From Lotus japonicus (lineage: Eukaryota > Streptophyta > Magnoliopsida > Fabales > Fabaceae), in contig NC_080043.1 in NCBI RefSeq assembly GCF_012489685.1, positions 55,574,289 to 55,638,288 on the forward strand: a stretch of DNA of 64,000 nt. The letters are read 5' to 3'. Under the pieces are notes generated by a model. The model was not told where the DNA came from. It saw only the letters and a program-made list of their open reading frames with translations, and searched no databases. The position numbers and the translations under genes were made by a program. Shown piece after piece: positions 11,638 through 22,050 of the stretch (the stretch's first letter is position 1; each line of letters begins with the position of its first letter).

Positions 11638-13723
11638 GATTGAAAATAACATCATAACCCTTGTCAGCTAATTGACTTATAGACAATAAATTATGAGTTA
11701 AGCCGTCTACCAATAAAACATTATCCATGCATGAACTACTATCAACACAAATAGTACCAGTACCAACAATTTTACCCTTCTCGTTGCCACCAAAGCCAAC
11801 TTCGCCTCCAGGCTTAAGTTTTAGCTCTTGGAACATACGCCTTTCTCCCGTCATGTGACGCGAGCATCCACTGTCCAGGTACCATGATTGGTGTTTCAGT
11901 GGAGCGATCAAGGATATCTGCAACATAGATAATCTTATCCTTAGGTACCCACTTTCTAGGTCCTCTCTTGTTAGTTACCTCAGAGGTTCTGATCACCTTG
12001 GGTTTCTCAACATGATAGTGTAAAGGAATTTTAGCATGATATTTAGACATGGAGAAAGTTCCCTTTTTGAGAGGGGGGTTAGCAACTTTAACAGGTAATG
12101 GTTCAGGCAATATAGTACCAGAGGGTACAAAACATTCATACAAGGATTTAGCCTTAGGCATAGGAGGCTCATTTCTATTGGGTCTAGAATAGCCAATGCC
12201 ATACATTTCGTTTCTGCTTACGCCATAGATCATTGAAGCCATTAAGCTTCTATCTACGCTTTTTGCCAGGAATCTTTGAAAGGATTTTTCATATTTAGAT
12301 TCATTCTTACTATCAGAGGCATCACAAGCAACCACTTCTTCTAGCTTAGCAATCTGGTTCTTAAGCACAGAGTTGGAATTCACTAAAGCATTATTATTAT
12401 TTTTCAATTAAGAAATAAATTTTTCATGTTCAGAAGAAGTCTTAGAAGCAGCAGACAAATCCTTTTTCAACTTTTTATGCTTAGTTAATAAACAGTTATA
12501 CTTATCCATAATATCAGACAATGCATGTTTTAATTCAGAGGTTGAGAAAGAAGCGAATACCTCATTTTCATCATCTGAGTTAGGATCTTCCTCTGATGCT
12601 GATTCAGAGTTAGTTGCATCTTTTGACTCTGCTTCTTTGTCTTTGACAATAGCCATGAGTCCTTGAACTTCACCATCAGAGTCAACATCTTTGACTCAGA
12701 TTCATCAAAAGTCACCATCAGACTTTTCTTAGTTTTGAAGTGCTTCTTTGGCTTCTTGTCCTTTTTCAGCTTTGGACAATCACTCTTGTAGTGCCCTGAT
12801 TCTTTGCATTCAAAACAAGTGGCTTCCTTGATTGAGGACTTCTTCTGGCCAGATGAGGATTCAAACTTTCCTTTGGCCTTTCCAAAGCCTCTGTACTTGC
12901 TCTGCCTGTGCTTCCAGATGCGGTTGAGCCTTTTGGAGATCAGAGTCAGCTCATCTTCATCATAATCTTCTGATGCTTCTTCAGATTCTTCTGCTTTAGC
13001 TTGTAGAGCTTTTGACTTCTCAGATTTAGACTTCTCAGATTTGGATTTCAAGGCTATAGACTTCTTCCTCATATCCTGCATTTCTGAGCGCTTCAGTTCA
13101 TGACATTTCAGTATGCTGATGAGTTCTTCTAAACTCATACGCTCAACATCTCTTGTAAACTCTATTGAAGTCACTAAAGGCATCCAGCTTTCAGGAAGAC
13201 TTCTAATAACCCTTACGACATGATCTTTTGTAGTGTAGCTTTTGTTGAGAGGTCTTATTCCAGCTACGAGCAACTTAAATCTGGAAAACATATCCTCAAT
13301 GGACTCGTTAGGTTCCATGATGAAGGATTCATACTTCTGAATCAAGGACAACGCCTTTGATTCTTTCACTTTGTTGTTTCCTTCATGGGACATTTTCAGG
13401 GATTCAAAGATACCCTTAGCAAACTCACGATCTGTAATCTTCTGGTACTCTTTATAGGAAATAGCACTAAGAAGAATAGCTCTAGCTTTGTGGTGCTGTG
13501 AGTAAAGCTTCTTTTGCTCAGCAGTCATCTCTGATCTGGAGATCTTCTTGCCATCAACATCAACTGGACGCTCGTAGCCATCCACAATGATATCCCAGAG
13601 ATCTGCGTCGAAACCCAGAAAGAAACTTTCTATTCTGTCTTTCCAATATTCGAACCTTTGACCATCGAACATAGGAGGCTTTGCATTGTAACCATCTTTT
13701 TGCGTTTCACTGGTGGTAGCCAT
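11638..13723 (-). pseudogene. gag: Sirevirus copia 1: decayed gag and start of protease
   Basis: Gag starts at 13723 on the minus strand and includes the UBN2/DUF4219-type capsid region, a Lys/Ser/Glu-rich linker and one CCHC knuckle ([14 protein letters not shown], about 12775-12815). A frameshift near 12690 and an in-frame TAA near 12407 break it. At 11814-11926 the protease begins in a different frame, with the catalytic D-S-G motif ([11 protein letters not shown]). The element is cut off at 11638-11640, so integrase, reverse transcriptase, RNase H and the left LTR are missing. It is closely similar to copia 2 over the same region but clearly more decayed. A second copy lies at 26914-28999. 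Confidence 0.85.
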
Positions 13724-13782
13724 TTGTTTTTCACACCGAACTGGATCACTGAACACGGTTAGGTGTGGTAATCGGAACTTGC

Positions 13783-13794
13783 GCTCTGATACCA
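13783..13794 (-). other. Primer binding site of copia 1
   Basis: Reverse complement of GCTCTGATACCA, i.e. TGGTATCAGAGC for initiator tRNA-Met, two bases from the LTR end. It shows that the LTR at 13797-15006 is the 5' LTR of a minus-strand element. Confidence 0.85.
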
Positions 13795-13796
13795 AT

Positions 13797-15006
13797 TGAA
13801 GGTATGAAAAACGATAGAAAGGGGGGGTTTGAATAGCGTTTTCAGAATAAAACTTCCCACTTAAGATTTTGACAAATCTTTCGAGACACAAGTAAAGTGC
13901 TTTAGATAAGAGATGAGAAAAGCACAAAAGGATTTTATCCTGGTTCACTTGATGAATCACTCAAGCTAGTCCAGTCCACCCGTGAAGGTGATTTCTTCCT
14001 TCTTAGAATGAAGGCAATTCACTAATCAGAGATTTGTTACAACTGCACTTGAAACCTACAATTGACTAACAGTACACTAACATAGCTCACACTAAGATTC
14101 ACTCTCTTAGTCTTCTCTAGGATCCGATCAACCTTGATCTCCTAAAGGTAAACTAAACAACTGTTTGAAGAATATTGTTTACAAAGAATTTGCTTCTTAA
14201 AAGCTTGTAGTAAACACAATGAATTCGATGAAGAAAGATTGCTTAGAAGATTTGAATATTGCTTGCGCATATAAGTTTCTTCAACAACATCTTTCAGTCT
14301 TCAGCCTCTATATATACTCCAAGGATTAGGGTTTGAACATTGCATGGGAATGCTACCGTTGGAGGGCAGATCTGGGATTTTCAGCTTCTGTTGTGGCTGA
14401 GAATGTTAGGTTAGGTCGTCAGGATAGTACACTGCTTTTGTACTTTGGATAGTGACGTGACCTTTAACCTTGTTGACTTCTGATCGGAGGAATGCTTCGT
14501 GTTGGAACTTGTGAAGCTTGTTGATTAGAGTCAGAGGGAAGCATGGATCCTCTGACTGTTGTACCTTCTGATTTTGAACTCAGAGGAGAAGTACTGGGTC
14601 TTCAGAGCCAATTTGCTTCTGGACTTCAGAGTCTCCACTTTTCATCTTCTGGATCTTCAGAGTCTTTTAAACCATCAGAGCTTCTGAACCTTCAGAGTGT
14701 CTGGGTTATCAGAACGTCTGGATCTTCAGAACTTCAAGTGAGCTGAGTCCATATCAGAGCTTGATTAACTTCAGATCTTCTGAAGCTTTTCTACTGTTCA
14801 GATTGAACATAGAGATTGTGAAAGCGTTGCTAGGGTCACTCTTTAAGCAAAGTGCTTCTGATTTGTGTGAGATTATGTCAAGGTCAGAGCCTGTTAATAG
14901 CACACTCAGAAAACACGTTAGAGTACCATAATTGTTCATACTAAAACGTTAACTTGTAATCATCAAAACATAGAGTTGTACTACACGATCAAAACTTGAT
15001 CTTACA
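13797..15006 (-). mobile_element. Copia 1 5' LTR (Sirevirus)
   Basis: The 1.2-kb LTR runs from TGAAGGTATG to GATCTTACA as written on the plus strand, with TG...CA ends. It is homologous to both copia 2 LTRs. The outer end carries the inverted repeat GATCAA/TTGATC, and a run of seven Gs lies close to the inner end. It is inserted in a Tekay-like integrase (15007 onward). The opposite LTR is lost, so target duplication cannot be checked. Confidence 0.88.
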
Positions 15007-15948
15007 ATTTGATGCAATATGGGTAGTGGTTGATCGATTGACGAAGACTGCTCACTTCGTGCTGATCAATCTGAACTACAAAGTGGAGAAGCTAGCAGAG
15101 ATCTATATCGCTGAGATTGTTCGTCTGCACGGTGTACCGTCTAGCATTGTGTCGAACAGAGACCCGAGGTTTACCTCACGTTTCTGGGGAGCTTTGCAGC
15201 AAGCTTTGGGAACCAAGTTGAGATTGAGTTCCGCTTATCACCCACAGACGGATGGACAAACCAAAAGGACTATTCAATCCTTGGAGGATTTGCTAAGGGC
15301 TTGCGTGCTAGACCATAAATGAAGTTGGGAGTGTTGCCGCTGATTGAGTTCACCTACAACAACAGCTTCCATGTGAGCATAGGGATGGCACCTTACGAAG
15401 CTTTGTATGGTCGGAGGTGTCATACGCCCTTGTGTTGGCATCAAGACGGGGAGAACTTGGTTATTGGACCGGAGTTGGTTCAGCAAACTACAGAAGAGGT
15501 GAAGCGAATCCAGGAAAATATGAGGATTTCGCAGAGTCGTCAGAAAAGCTACGCCGACAATCGAAGAAAAGAGCTAGAATTTCAAGCTAGAGATCATGTC
15601 TTCTTGCGGGTTACCCCGATGACAGGTGTCGGAAGGGCGATCAAGTCGAGAAAACTAACTCCAAAGTTCATTGGACCGTACCAAATTGCGGAGCGAGTTG
15701 GACCAGTGGCATACAGGATTGCATTACCACCATTCCTATCCAACATTCATGATGTGCTTCATGTGTTGCAACTGCGGAAGTACATGGCTGATGACTCTCA
15801 TGTGATTGAACCTGATGACATTCAGCTGAAGGATGATCTTACGATGGTGATGCCACCCATCAAGATCGTTGATAAAAGCACGAAGCGCTTGAGAAACAAG
15901 GAGGTGTCCTTGGTGAAGGTTTTGTGGAATCAAGGGACAGGCAGCGCT
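15007..15948 (+). pseudogene. pol: Tekay-like integrase and chromodomain, 5' part (element A)
   Basis: The integrase catalytic core starts in mid-domain: [12 protein letters not shown], then the IVSNRDPRF segment with the second catalytic Asp, and the YHPQTDGQT segment where the conserved Glu is expected. A GGA-to-TGA change and a one-base deletion near 15319-15335 break the frame. The frame then reads through the integrase C-terminal region (RAIKSRKLTPKFIGPY) into a chromodomain-like tail (SHVIEPDDIQL... RLRNKEVSLVKVLW). Copia 2 splits it after 15948, and the last codons are at 38882-38941. In living chromoviruses this tail directs integration toward modified chromatin. The upstream integrase and reverse transcriptase are absent at the copia 1 boundary. 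Confidence 0.85.
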
Positions 15949-17157
15949 TGAAGGTATGAAAAACGGTAGAAAGGGGGGGGGTTTGAATAACGTTTTCAGA
16001 ACAAAACTTCCACCTTAAAGATTTTGACAAATCTTTCGAGAACTTAAGTGCTAAAGATAAGAGATAGAAAAGCACACAAGGATTTTATCCTGGTTCACTT
16101 GATAAATCACTCAAGCTACTCCAGTCCACCCGTTAAGGTGATTTCTTCCTTCTTAGAATGAAGGCAATCCACTAATCAGGTAAGAGTTACAACTGCACTT
16201 GAAACCTACAAGTGACTAACAATTACACTGACTTAGCTCACACTAAGATTCACTCTCTTAGTCTTCTCTAGGATCCGATCAACCTTGATCTCCTAAAGGA
16301 ACTAAACAAACTGTTTATCAAAGAATTGTTTACAAGAGATTTGCTTCTAAAAAGCTAATAGTAAACACAATGAATTTCAGATGAAAGAAAGCTTAGAATA
16401 TTTTGAATATGTCTTGCGCGTATGTATTGCTTCTAGCCGCTTCTTTCGATCTTCAGCCTCTATATATACTCCAAGGATTAGGGTTGAGCGTTGCATGGGA
16501 AATGCTACCGTTGGAGGGCAGTTCTGGAAAATCCAGCTTCTGCTGTGGCTGAGAGCGTTAGGTAGGTCGTCAGGAAGGTACACTTGCTTTTGTACTTGGA
16601 TAGCGACTTGACCTTTTAACCTAGGAGACTTCTGATCAGGGGAATACTTCATATTTGAACTTGTGAAGTCGGTTGATCAGAGTCAGAGGGAAAGCACAGA
16701 TCCTCTGACCATTGTATCTTCTGATTCTGAACTCAGAGGGAAGAACATGGCCTTCAGAGTTTCTTGCTTCTGGACTTCAGATTTTCCACTATTCAGCTTC
16801 TGGATCTTCAGAGTCTTCTACACCATCAGAACATCTGAACCTTCAGTGTTTCTTGGTTATCAGAACTTCTGGATCTTCAGAGCTTCTAGCGACTGAGTCC
16901 ACATCAGAGTTTGTATAGCTTCAGAACTTCTGAAGCTTTTCCACTGTTCATACTAAACATGGTGAATGCGAAAGCGTTGCTTGGGTCACTCTTTATACAC
17001 AGTGCTTCTGATTTGTGTGAGATTGAGTTGAGGTCAGAGCCTGTAAATAGCACACTCAGAAAAACACGTTAGAGTACCACAATTGTTCATATCAAAAGGT
17101 TAACTTGTAATCATCAAAACATAGAGTTGTACTACTAGATCAAAACTTGATCTTACA
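15949..17157 (-). mobile_element. Copia 2 3' LTR
   Basis: TG...CA bounded LTR matching 37666-38876 nearly base for base. It is preceded by GCGCT, the target duplication. The element-internal side (17158) has a polypurine tract directly abutting, which marks this as the 3' LTR of the minus-strand element. Confidence 0.95.
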
Positions 17158-17899
17158 ATCTCCCCCTTTTTGATGATGACAAAACTAAGATTTTTGATGA
17201 ACAATTCTTAAACATTAAACTGAATTCACTCAGAGTTTAGAGATATAGAATAAGACTTATCCTGATGTGAATAGTTTATCTTGCTCATTCTGAATTCAAG
17301 TCACTGCTTGATTCTGAGCTTAGCTCCCCCTGAATCTAATACTTGATGAAAACGTTAGTAAAGTCTAGATTCTGAGCTAAAAAATATAAGAGTTCAGAGT
17401 GAAAAGCTTATGACATAGATGAAAAACGAATAATCAGAGCGCATAAGTGATCAGAGTCAGGGACAAGGTATCAGAGTCTTGGGTATCAGAGTCAACTTAG
17501 AATCACTTCAGAAGAAGTGAAATGTATTCCTTGTATTTGCCCAGTGACACATCTATGGTCATGAAGGTGGAACTCTTAAAATCTCCAAAAGAAAAATAAG
17601 TCACACTAACACATCTTACACATCAAAAACTGGGTTTACTCCCCCTTTTTGTCATAAGCAAAAAGCTTGGGGTGTGAAAAACTTAGCTTGAAGTACAAGG
17701 TACTCCCCCTTAGAGAAGGTCTAAGTTTAAAAGAAAATGAAAATGATGTAAGAATCAGAGTCAGGTGAGATAAAAAAAAGAGTTAATGCAAGGGATGAAC
17801 GTTTACCACCGGTCAAGTGAGTAAATAGAAGGGTCAGTTACCAAGAACTTAACCTCGAGAAACCGTAAGAGCATTAACTTTCAGAGAGAAAGTGAAGCC
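17158..17899 (-). promoter_or_regulatory. Polypurine tract and repeated polypurine-like motifs
   Basis: On the minus strand CAAAAAGGGGGAGAT (17172 to 17158) directly abuts the LTR and is the likely plus-strand primer. Further GGGGGAG-type motifs recur at about 17324-17330, 17639-17650 and 17703-17711. Repeated polypurine tracts upstream of the 3' LTR are a known hallmark of Sireviruses. The remainder is non-coding and rich in AGAGTCA/TCAGAGT words. Confidence 0.75.
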
Positions 17900-17907
17900 T
17901 ATATAAA
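17900..17907 (+). promoter_or_regulatory. TATA box for the antisense ORF
   Basis: TATATAAA lies 54 bases before the ATG at 17961. A start site about 30 bp downstream would give a leader of about 30 nt. The leader is A-rich just before the ATG, and the -3 base is A. Confidence 0.55.
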
Positions 17908-17960
17908 GCGTTGGAGAGAAAGGTAAGCTTCACACCTCGAACAAGTTTCATTAAAAAAGA

Positions 17961-18353
17961 ATGGCATCATACAACGTAGCACTAGAAGAGCTGAGGAAAA
18001 AGGCCTTTGAAGAGGACTTGTTCCTGAACATCAGGCATCCAGAGGGTGCAACTACCATCTCGGAGCTAACACAGACACTGCTGGAGGAGGACCTGCGTCC
18101 AGAGTTGGAGAGAGACCTGAAGGAATTTCTTGCCTTCGTGGAGGAGGTGCAAGAACTCAGCCGGCTTGAACTCAAGCTGCTGGAGGAAAAAGAAATTTTG
18201 GAAGAGAAGCTCAGGACTTCAGAAGACATTCTGGAGAGGGATGAGCTAAAGATCCGGCTCAGCAACATCCAGCATGTACTGGAGCGTCTGGAGAAGGATA
18301 GGTCAGAGCAGCGCCAGGAGTGCAGAAGAATGAGGAGGGATCCTCCATTCTAG
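17961..18353 (+). CDS. Antisense coiled-coil ORF inside Sirevirus copia 2
   Basis: This intact 130-codon frame lies on the strand opposite gag-pol, between the extra ORF and the 3' LTR. The product is acidic and strongly helical: after about 50 residues, residues 50-120 are dominated by Glu, Leu, Arg and Lys in heptad-like spacing, suggesting a coiled coil. It ends in an Arg-rich stretch. There is no membrane segment or signal peptide. Codons favour GAG, CTG, AAG and ATC, unlike the AT-rich surroundings, which argues for real coding use. A TATA box lies 54 bp upstream and an AATAAA signal 43 bp after the stop, so the unit looks like a compact gene. I do not recognise the family. It could be a captured host fragment or an element accessory protein; the function is unknown. 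Confidence 0.65.
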   Translation: MASYNVALEELRKKAFEEDLFLNIRHPEGATTISELTQTLLEEDLRPELERDLKEFLAFVEEVQELSRLELKLLEEKEILEEKLRTSEDILERDELKIRLSNIQHVLERLEKDRSEQRQECRRMRRDPPF

Positions 18354-18395
18354 ATTATATGATGTAAAGAAATATGATGTAAACATAGAATTATG

Positions 18396-18401
18396 AATAA
18401 A
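18396..18401 (+). terminator. Poly(A) signal of the antisense ORF
   Basis: AATAAA lies 43 bp after the TAG stop at 18353, within AT-rich DNA with several TGATGTAA words. It is a plausible plant 3'-end signal for the plus-strand unit, facing the extra ORF that ends at 18560. Confidence 0.45.
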
Positions 18402-18559
18402 AAAAAGACTGTTGCAAACATATGTGACATAAGAATATAGATATATATGCATATATAATCACAAACGAACAAAAGAGAATAAATAAATAAAAAGAAATAG
18501 AGTTTAACAAAAGGAAAACAAAGTTAACGAAAAAGAAGAAAAAGAAGAGATCCTAAAAA

Positions 18560-19830
18560 CTAAGGTTTGTCAGTGCGTCTCAGAAGTTCCATCATCATTT
18601 GCTTCATCTCAATCAGCATGGATTCAAGAGTGTCAAGACGTTGTTCCATGATGTCGAGTCTGGATGAGCTTGTCTGAGTAGAACTGGAAGGAACATTCTG
18701 AGCAGCTTGAGGATCTGGAATGGAAGCAGAAGCAGCAGGAGTAAACACAACCGGTGCAAGTCGCTTTGCCTCAGCCTCAGCTTCAAGACGCTCGGCCTCA
18801 AGTCTGGCTTGTTCAGCCTGAGCTGCTGCTTGACGTGCAGCTTCTTCTGCTTGTTCTTTCTTTCTCTTGGCTTCTTCAATAGCTTCAAGAAGCTTATTTC
18901 TCTGTTCTAGTTCGTGAAGAGCCACCCTCCTAGCAAGCCTTTGCTTTGCAGCCTCAATGCTCTGACTGCCCTCTGCATGCAGGAGCTGCATCATAATTGG
19001 AACTTGAGCCACTAGCCAAGTGCTCAGATTGTTCCACTCATCAGCCACATTTTCAGCATTCTCACTGAGATCAGTCTGACCGTGCACATTGCGGAGCCTC
19101 AAGGAGGCTTCATGATAGAAGATATTGATGCACTCAGAGAGAGATGTGGGTTGAAGGTGAGTATAGGGAATTATGGAGAGGTTGGGTTCAGGAGAGGCTG
19201 GGTGATTGCTGCTATGGGCTTCAGAGGCACCTTGTGGAGAACCAATGTTAATCATGGGAGCATTGGGTTCAGAGGTTCCAAGGTGAGGGTCTGAAGTTTC
19301 AACCAGAGGGTGAGGTGATCTAACCGAGGATTGGTTAGACACTGATTGTTCAGGTTCAGGGTCTGGTTGAATGGGCTCTTGTTGGTCAGGGACAGGGTGA
19401 GCTTGTTGAACTAAGGGGTCTGCCTCTTGGATAGGATTGGCCAAGATAGGTTCATCTGGGTCAACTAGACGTTCAGGTCTAGGGCCAGGATATCTCCTAG
19501 GGCTTGGACAGGTAAGGTAATATTCTTCCAAGGCAGACACCTTCTCTTTTCTAACCTCCATGAATTTTCTAATTGATTCAGAGGTATTGGAGGGAGGAGA
19601 GTCAATAACATTGGTTGGGAAGGATACAGGTGTAAAGGCGGTTGAAGAGTCTGTATCCGTGGTTCTGACAGCAGGACGTGCTGATGCTCTGGGAGCAGAG
19701 TGATCAGACGTTCTGGGTTGTGGTTCTGATTGGTTGGGCTCGGGTTGGTCTTGGACGATTGGTTCAGAAGATAATGGGTCGTATGGAATGGTAAGGAGAG
19801 AGGTTGGATCTTCTGACCTAGAGGTTGGGT
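18560..19830 (-). CDS. Copia 2 extra ORF, C-terminal part (coiled coil)
   Basis: Read on the minus strand from 19830 to the stop at 18560, this is the end of the Sirevirus extra ORF whose beginning lies at 30480-32246. The frame matches exactly when 10,838 bp are removed. It encodes a Pro/Glu/Ser-rich low-complexity region, a conserved-looking stretch with Cys and Trp residues (about 19000-19140), then a long Ala/Glu/Lys/Arg coiled coil (about 18780-18910) and a short terminal helix rich in Met and Leu. In SIRE-type elements the ORF after pol has been called envelope-like. I see no signal peptide or membrane anchor in this part, so an envelope role is not supported here. It converges on the antisense ORF with about 200 bp between stops. 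Confidence 0.75.
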
Positions 19831-20939
19831 ACAGTATATGCCTTCGGGTACAGCATGCCTTCGGGTAACTCGGGCATTCGATGGGGGATATGATCGACCA
19901 TATGGTTAGGATCGACCTGTTGATTGTCAGGCATAGCGGAGGGAAAAGTCGACCCGCAGGGTTAGGACTGATCCGACAATGTCAAGGTTGTAAGTGACAC
20001 CCGAGGGTTATGGTCGACACAATGCCAGTGTTAGGACCGACTCGATCGTGCCCAGCCTATTTCCTCCGGAACCCTCTTAATTGACGTTGCATTGACATAT
20101 CATGCACTCTAACTATATTTGTTGAGATATTGATGATTTGATATTGATAAACATCGTTATGTGTTTTGATGATTGAATTGTATTAGAGATTTGATACAAT
20201 GCAGAACTTATATGTATATATACAACATATATATATACCCCCTTTATCGCATGTTGATTGTATATCTATTGTATACTGTAAGTTGACCCTAGCGCCTTGG
20301 CTTTGTTTGTATGTTTGTGTTGGGGCGGTCGGCCTGCTGCCAGGCGTCCGTCAGCCGATTCGTGATGATTCGCCACTCGTGGAGAACCTGGAGCGTAACG
20401 ACTATTACTGAAGCTTTCGACGAGGACCCGGACTTCATGCCTGATCGAGGGAGATTCGATGATAGTAGTGCGGGATATGGGTGGTTAGAGTCTTTTGAGT
20501 TGGTTGTTACTGTCATAGCTCTGATTCGTCTTACTTTTGGGACAGGGTAGGTTCCCGATATATGGCTTTTTGTGTGGTTCTCTTGCTGAGGATCACAGAG
20601 AGTCTGTCGGACTATAGGGGTCTTGGGTTGAGGCCATTTTGGGGCCGACTTTCTCTTGGATGACTGTATATTTGATACTTTCACTCACACTTCTAGGTCT
20701 ATATATATTTGCCTACGGGCACACTACTTTGGAGTCACTGCGAGTGCGCGTGACGTGGGGGTGCAGCTGAGGCTGTACATGTGTATATATTTGTATGTTG
20801 GTTAGTTTAGTGGTTGGACTATGTCTTTATTTTCTATTGCTTTAATTCAAAGGAATCAAACGAAAAAAAAATTTACCTGTTTTCCGCGTAGAGTTTATTT
20901 TTGGTTACTAAAGTGACACCCGGAAATCGGGGTGTTACA
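19831..20939 (+). mobile_element. Second copy: distal part of solo LTR 1789-5664
   Basis: This equals 4556-5664 of the first copy and ends GGGGTGTTACA followed by ATATT. Its upstream 2.7 kb is absent because the duplicated block starts in the minisatellite. Only scattered base differences from the first copy are seen (for example near 20319, 20470 and 20557). Confidence 0.85.
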
Positions 20940-21225
20940 ATATTTACGCATTTTCCGCACTATTGATTTAAAGTCACTAAAGTGGCACCACCGAAATCGG
21001 GGTGTTACATTGTGGTATCAGAGCTTGTCGAGTCTTTCGGGAGTCTTTGGGGAATATGTCTTCTGTGCTAGGTTGTGTGACTCTGCAAAGAGTAAAAAAA
21101 AATTGATTGTCTGCCAAGCGATTTTTCGCTTAGAATTGATTGAAGTTATTGCTCAATCATATTGTATAGTCATAACAAATGCTATCTTATGATGAGTACT
21201 AACTGTTTGTCTAACTTAACAGAAC

Positions 21226-22050
21226 ATGGTGAACGCTAACCAACTAGCGGAAATGATGGCCACTATGGCCCAAGCTGTAACTGCACAAGCTAACGATAAC
21301 GCTCAAAGGCGTGCTGCGGAGGAGGCACGTGATCATCACCAACGTCAGAGAGAGGTAACTCTCGACCAAAACAAGAGACTCAATGACTTTAGGAGACAAG
21401 ATCCTCCTAAGTTTACTGGTGGAATTGACCCTGACAAAGCGGATCTCTGGATCCAAGAGATCGAGAAAATTTTTGGTGTACTGCAAACTGCTGAAGGTGC
21501 CAAGGTGGGCATGGCTACATACCTTTTACTTGGGGATGCTGAATACTGGTGGAGAGGCGCCAGAGGAACTATGGAAGCAAATGGAGAAGAAATTAACTGG
21601 AACTCTTTCCGAGATGCTTTTCTGGAGAAGTATTTCCCACTAATGCTCGGGATGAGCGGGAGGCACAGTTTCTGACACTTCGTCAGGCGAGCATGTCCAT
21701 ACCTGAATATGCTTCTAAACTGGAGTCTTTGGCCAAGCATTTCCAATTCTTCAACAACCATGTGGACGAGCGCTATATGTGTAAGCGTTTTGTGAATGGG
21801 CTGAGGCCTGATATTGAAGATTCTGTGAGGCCGCTGGGAATCTTTCGTTTCCAGTCGCTGGTTGAGAAAGCCACTGAAGTGGAACTGATGAAAAACAAGA
21901 GGTTGAACCGTGCTGGTACTGGAGGACCGATGAGGTCAGGTTCTCAGACTTACCAAGGAAAGGAAAAATCTCAGCAGAAGAAGCCGTATCAACGCCCGGA
22001 GGGGGGAGGTTTTACCTCAGGATCTTACAAGCCTTTGACTGCTGTCACTC
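21226..22050 (+). pseudogene. gag: Second copy of Tekay-like gag (5' part)
   Basis: Same content as 5951-6775, including the one-base loss after the KYFP motif. Two amino-acid differences are readable: Thr to Ala in the DPDK-xDLW segment and Ala to Asp in the SFRxAF segment. The primer site TGGTATCAGAGC is at 21013-21024. It is interrupted by the second solo LTR copy with the same CACTC duplications. Confidence 0.8.

Noticed and set aside
4533..15118. True segmental duplication with 19827-30379
   Set aside because: Possible in principle, but the N gap, repeated flank, error-rich end and interrupted frame all favour misassembly. Kept open for read-based testing.
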